This document shows, one piece after another, positions 63,862 through 64,000 of a stretch of 64,000 nt of DNA. The number at the start of each line of letters is the position of its first letter. The stretch's first letter is position 1. This DNA is from Microbacterium ginsengisoli (GTDB lineage Bacteria > Actinomycetota > Actinomycetes > Actinomycetales > Microbacteriaceae). The DNA lies in NCBI RefSeq assembly GCF_000956535.1, contig NZ_JYIY01000070.1, forward strand, positions 20,407 to 84,406, in the 5' to 3' direction. The position numbers were made by a program, and so were the translations under genes. The notes under the pieces are model-generated. The model had not been told where the DNA came from. It saw nothing but the letters and a program-made list of their open reading frames with translations, and did no database searches.

Positions 63862-64000
63862 GGCTCATCGCGGATGAGAGTGTAGGAGCGGTCTGAATCC
63901 GCCGGCTTCGAGGAGCGATCTGGCGACGTAGTGCGTGAGGTTCCGGAAGCCGAGGGCGGAACCGCGAAGGTGCTCGAGCCGGCCGTTGATGGCCTCCGTT
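63862..64000 (-). mobile_element. ISL3-family insertion sequence, left end (continues beyond the window)
   Basis: The terminal repeat reads GGCTCATCGCGGATGAGAGT followed by GTAG, beginning at 63862. It overlaps the 3' end of the transposase gene, as in other ISL3 elements. The other end and the target duplication lie outside the window. Confidence 0.75.
63865..64000 (-). CDS. ISL3 family transposase (C-terminal part, partial)
   Basis: The minus strand encodes the last 44 residues of an ISL3 DDE transposase: TEAINGRLEHLRGSALGF, RNLTHYVARSLLEAGGF, then RPLLHSHPR and stop. The Glu in TEAINGRLEHLRG matches the third catalytic residue of the family. No frameshift is visible in this part; the rest lies beyond the window. 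Confidence 0.85.
   Translation of the reverse strand, partial: TEAINGRLEHLRGSALGFRNLTHYVARSLLEAGGFRPLLHSHPR

Noticed and set aside
59830..63885. Treating the two ISL3 ends as the inverted ends of one transposon
   Set aside because: They are direct, not inverted, repeats of each other, so they cannot be the left and right ends of a single simple element; they must be ends of two copies or a remnant plus a copy.

Overview
This window is a chromosomal segment of a high-G+C actinobacterium, most probably a Microbacterium or a close relative in the Microbacteriaceae. The grounds are the strong G/C bias at third codon positions, the many GTG starts, the gene order (class II DAHP synthase / PASTA kinase / small DNA-binding protein / polyprenyl synthase leading into the mraZ-divIVA cell-wall cluster; trpD next to ctaE-qcrCAB), and the frequent leaderless promoters (TANNNT 6-9 bases before the start codon). 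About 93% of the window (1-59.8 kb) looks like ordinary core genome. The last 4 kb is accessory DNA.

Layout. 0-7.2 kb: PlsC-like acyltransferase, class II DAHP synthase, PASTA-domain Ser/Thr kinase, LysM/lysozyme-like secreted protein, PknL-substrate-like DNA-binding protein, polyprenyl diphosphate synthase, DUF3040 membrane protein. 7.3-23.9 kb: the division and cell-wall (dcw) cluster mraZ-rsmH-ftsL-ftsI-murF-mraY-murD-ftsW-murG-murC-ftsQ-ftsZ-yggS-sepF-yggT-divIVA, nearly all overlapping or tightly spaced. murE is absent from its usual place between ftsI and murF, and pgeF (yfiH) from between ftsZ and yggS. 23.9-36.6 kb: lspA, rluD-type pseudouridine synthase, GNAT, NUDIX, dnaE, a membrane protein, hisD, nrdR, pyrD, DUF3043, M20 dipeptidase, HesB/ErpA-type Fe-S protein. 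36.8-47.0 kb: respiratory chain, with ctaC-ctaD-ctaF on the plus strand and ctaE-qcrC-qcrA-qcrB on the minus strand, separated by a PP2C phosphatase, a rhodanese and a secreted PHB-depolymerase-like esterase. 47.2-59.1 kb: trpD, a frameshifted 5'-3' exonuclease, a FUSC-type membrane protein, a PH-like membrane protein divergent from a SatD/HTH protein across an AT-rich palindrome, a PPOX enzyme, a deaminase, a zinc alcohol dehydrogenase, an AidB-like acyl-CoA dehydrogenase, an aldo/keto reductase, TrhO, deoC, GNAT and RNase H.

59.4-64.0 kb is an accessory island. A secreted carbohydrate-binding protein gene is cut at an ISL3-type terminal repeat (59830). Behind this are a truncated and frameshifted ABC-transporter N-terminus with a DtxR-like palindrome upstream, then a TetR regulator with a perfect 14-bp palindrome in front of it, a 3-hydroxyacyl-CoA-dehydrogenase-like protein and an oleate hydratase. 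The cassette ends in a strong terminator that abuts the end of a second, apparently intact ISL3-family transposase gene running off the window. This TetR/dehydrogenase/oleate hydratase module, framed by same-orientation ISL3 ends, is the most interesting region.

A second window-wide signal is the 9-mer GCGGCATCC/GGATGCCGC. I counted about 45 copies by hand, in several reading frames and inside two intergenic inverted repeats, but none in the 59.8-64 kb island.
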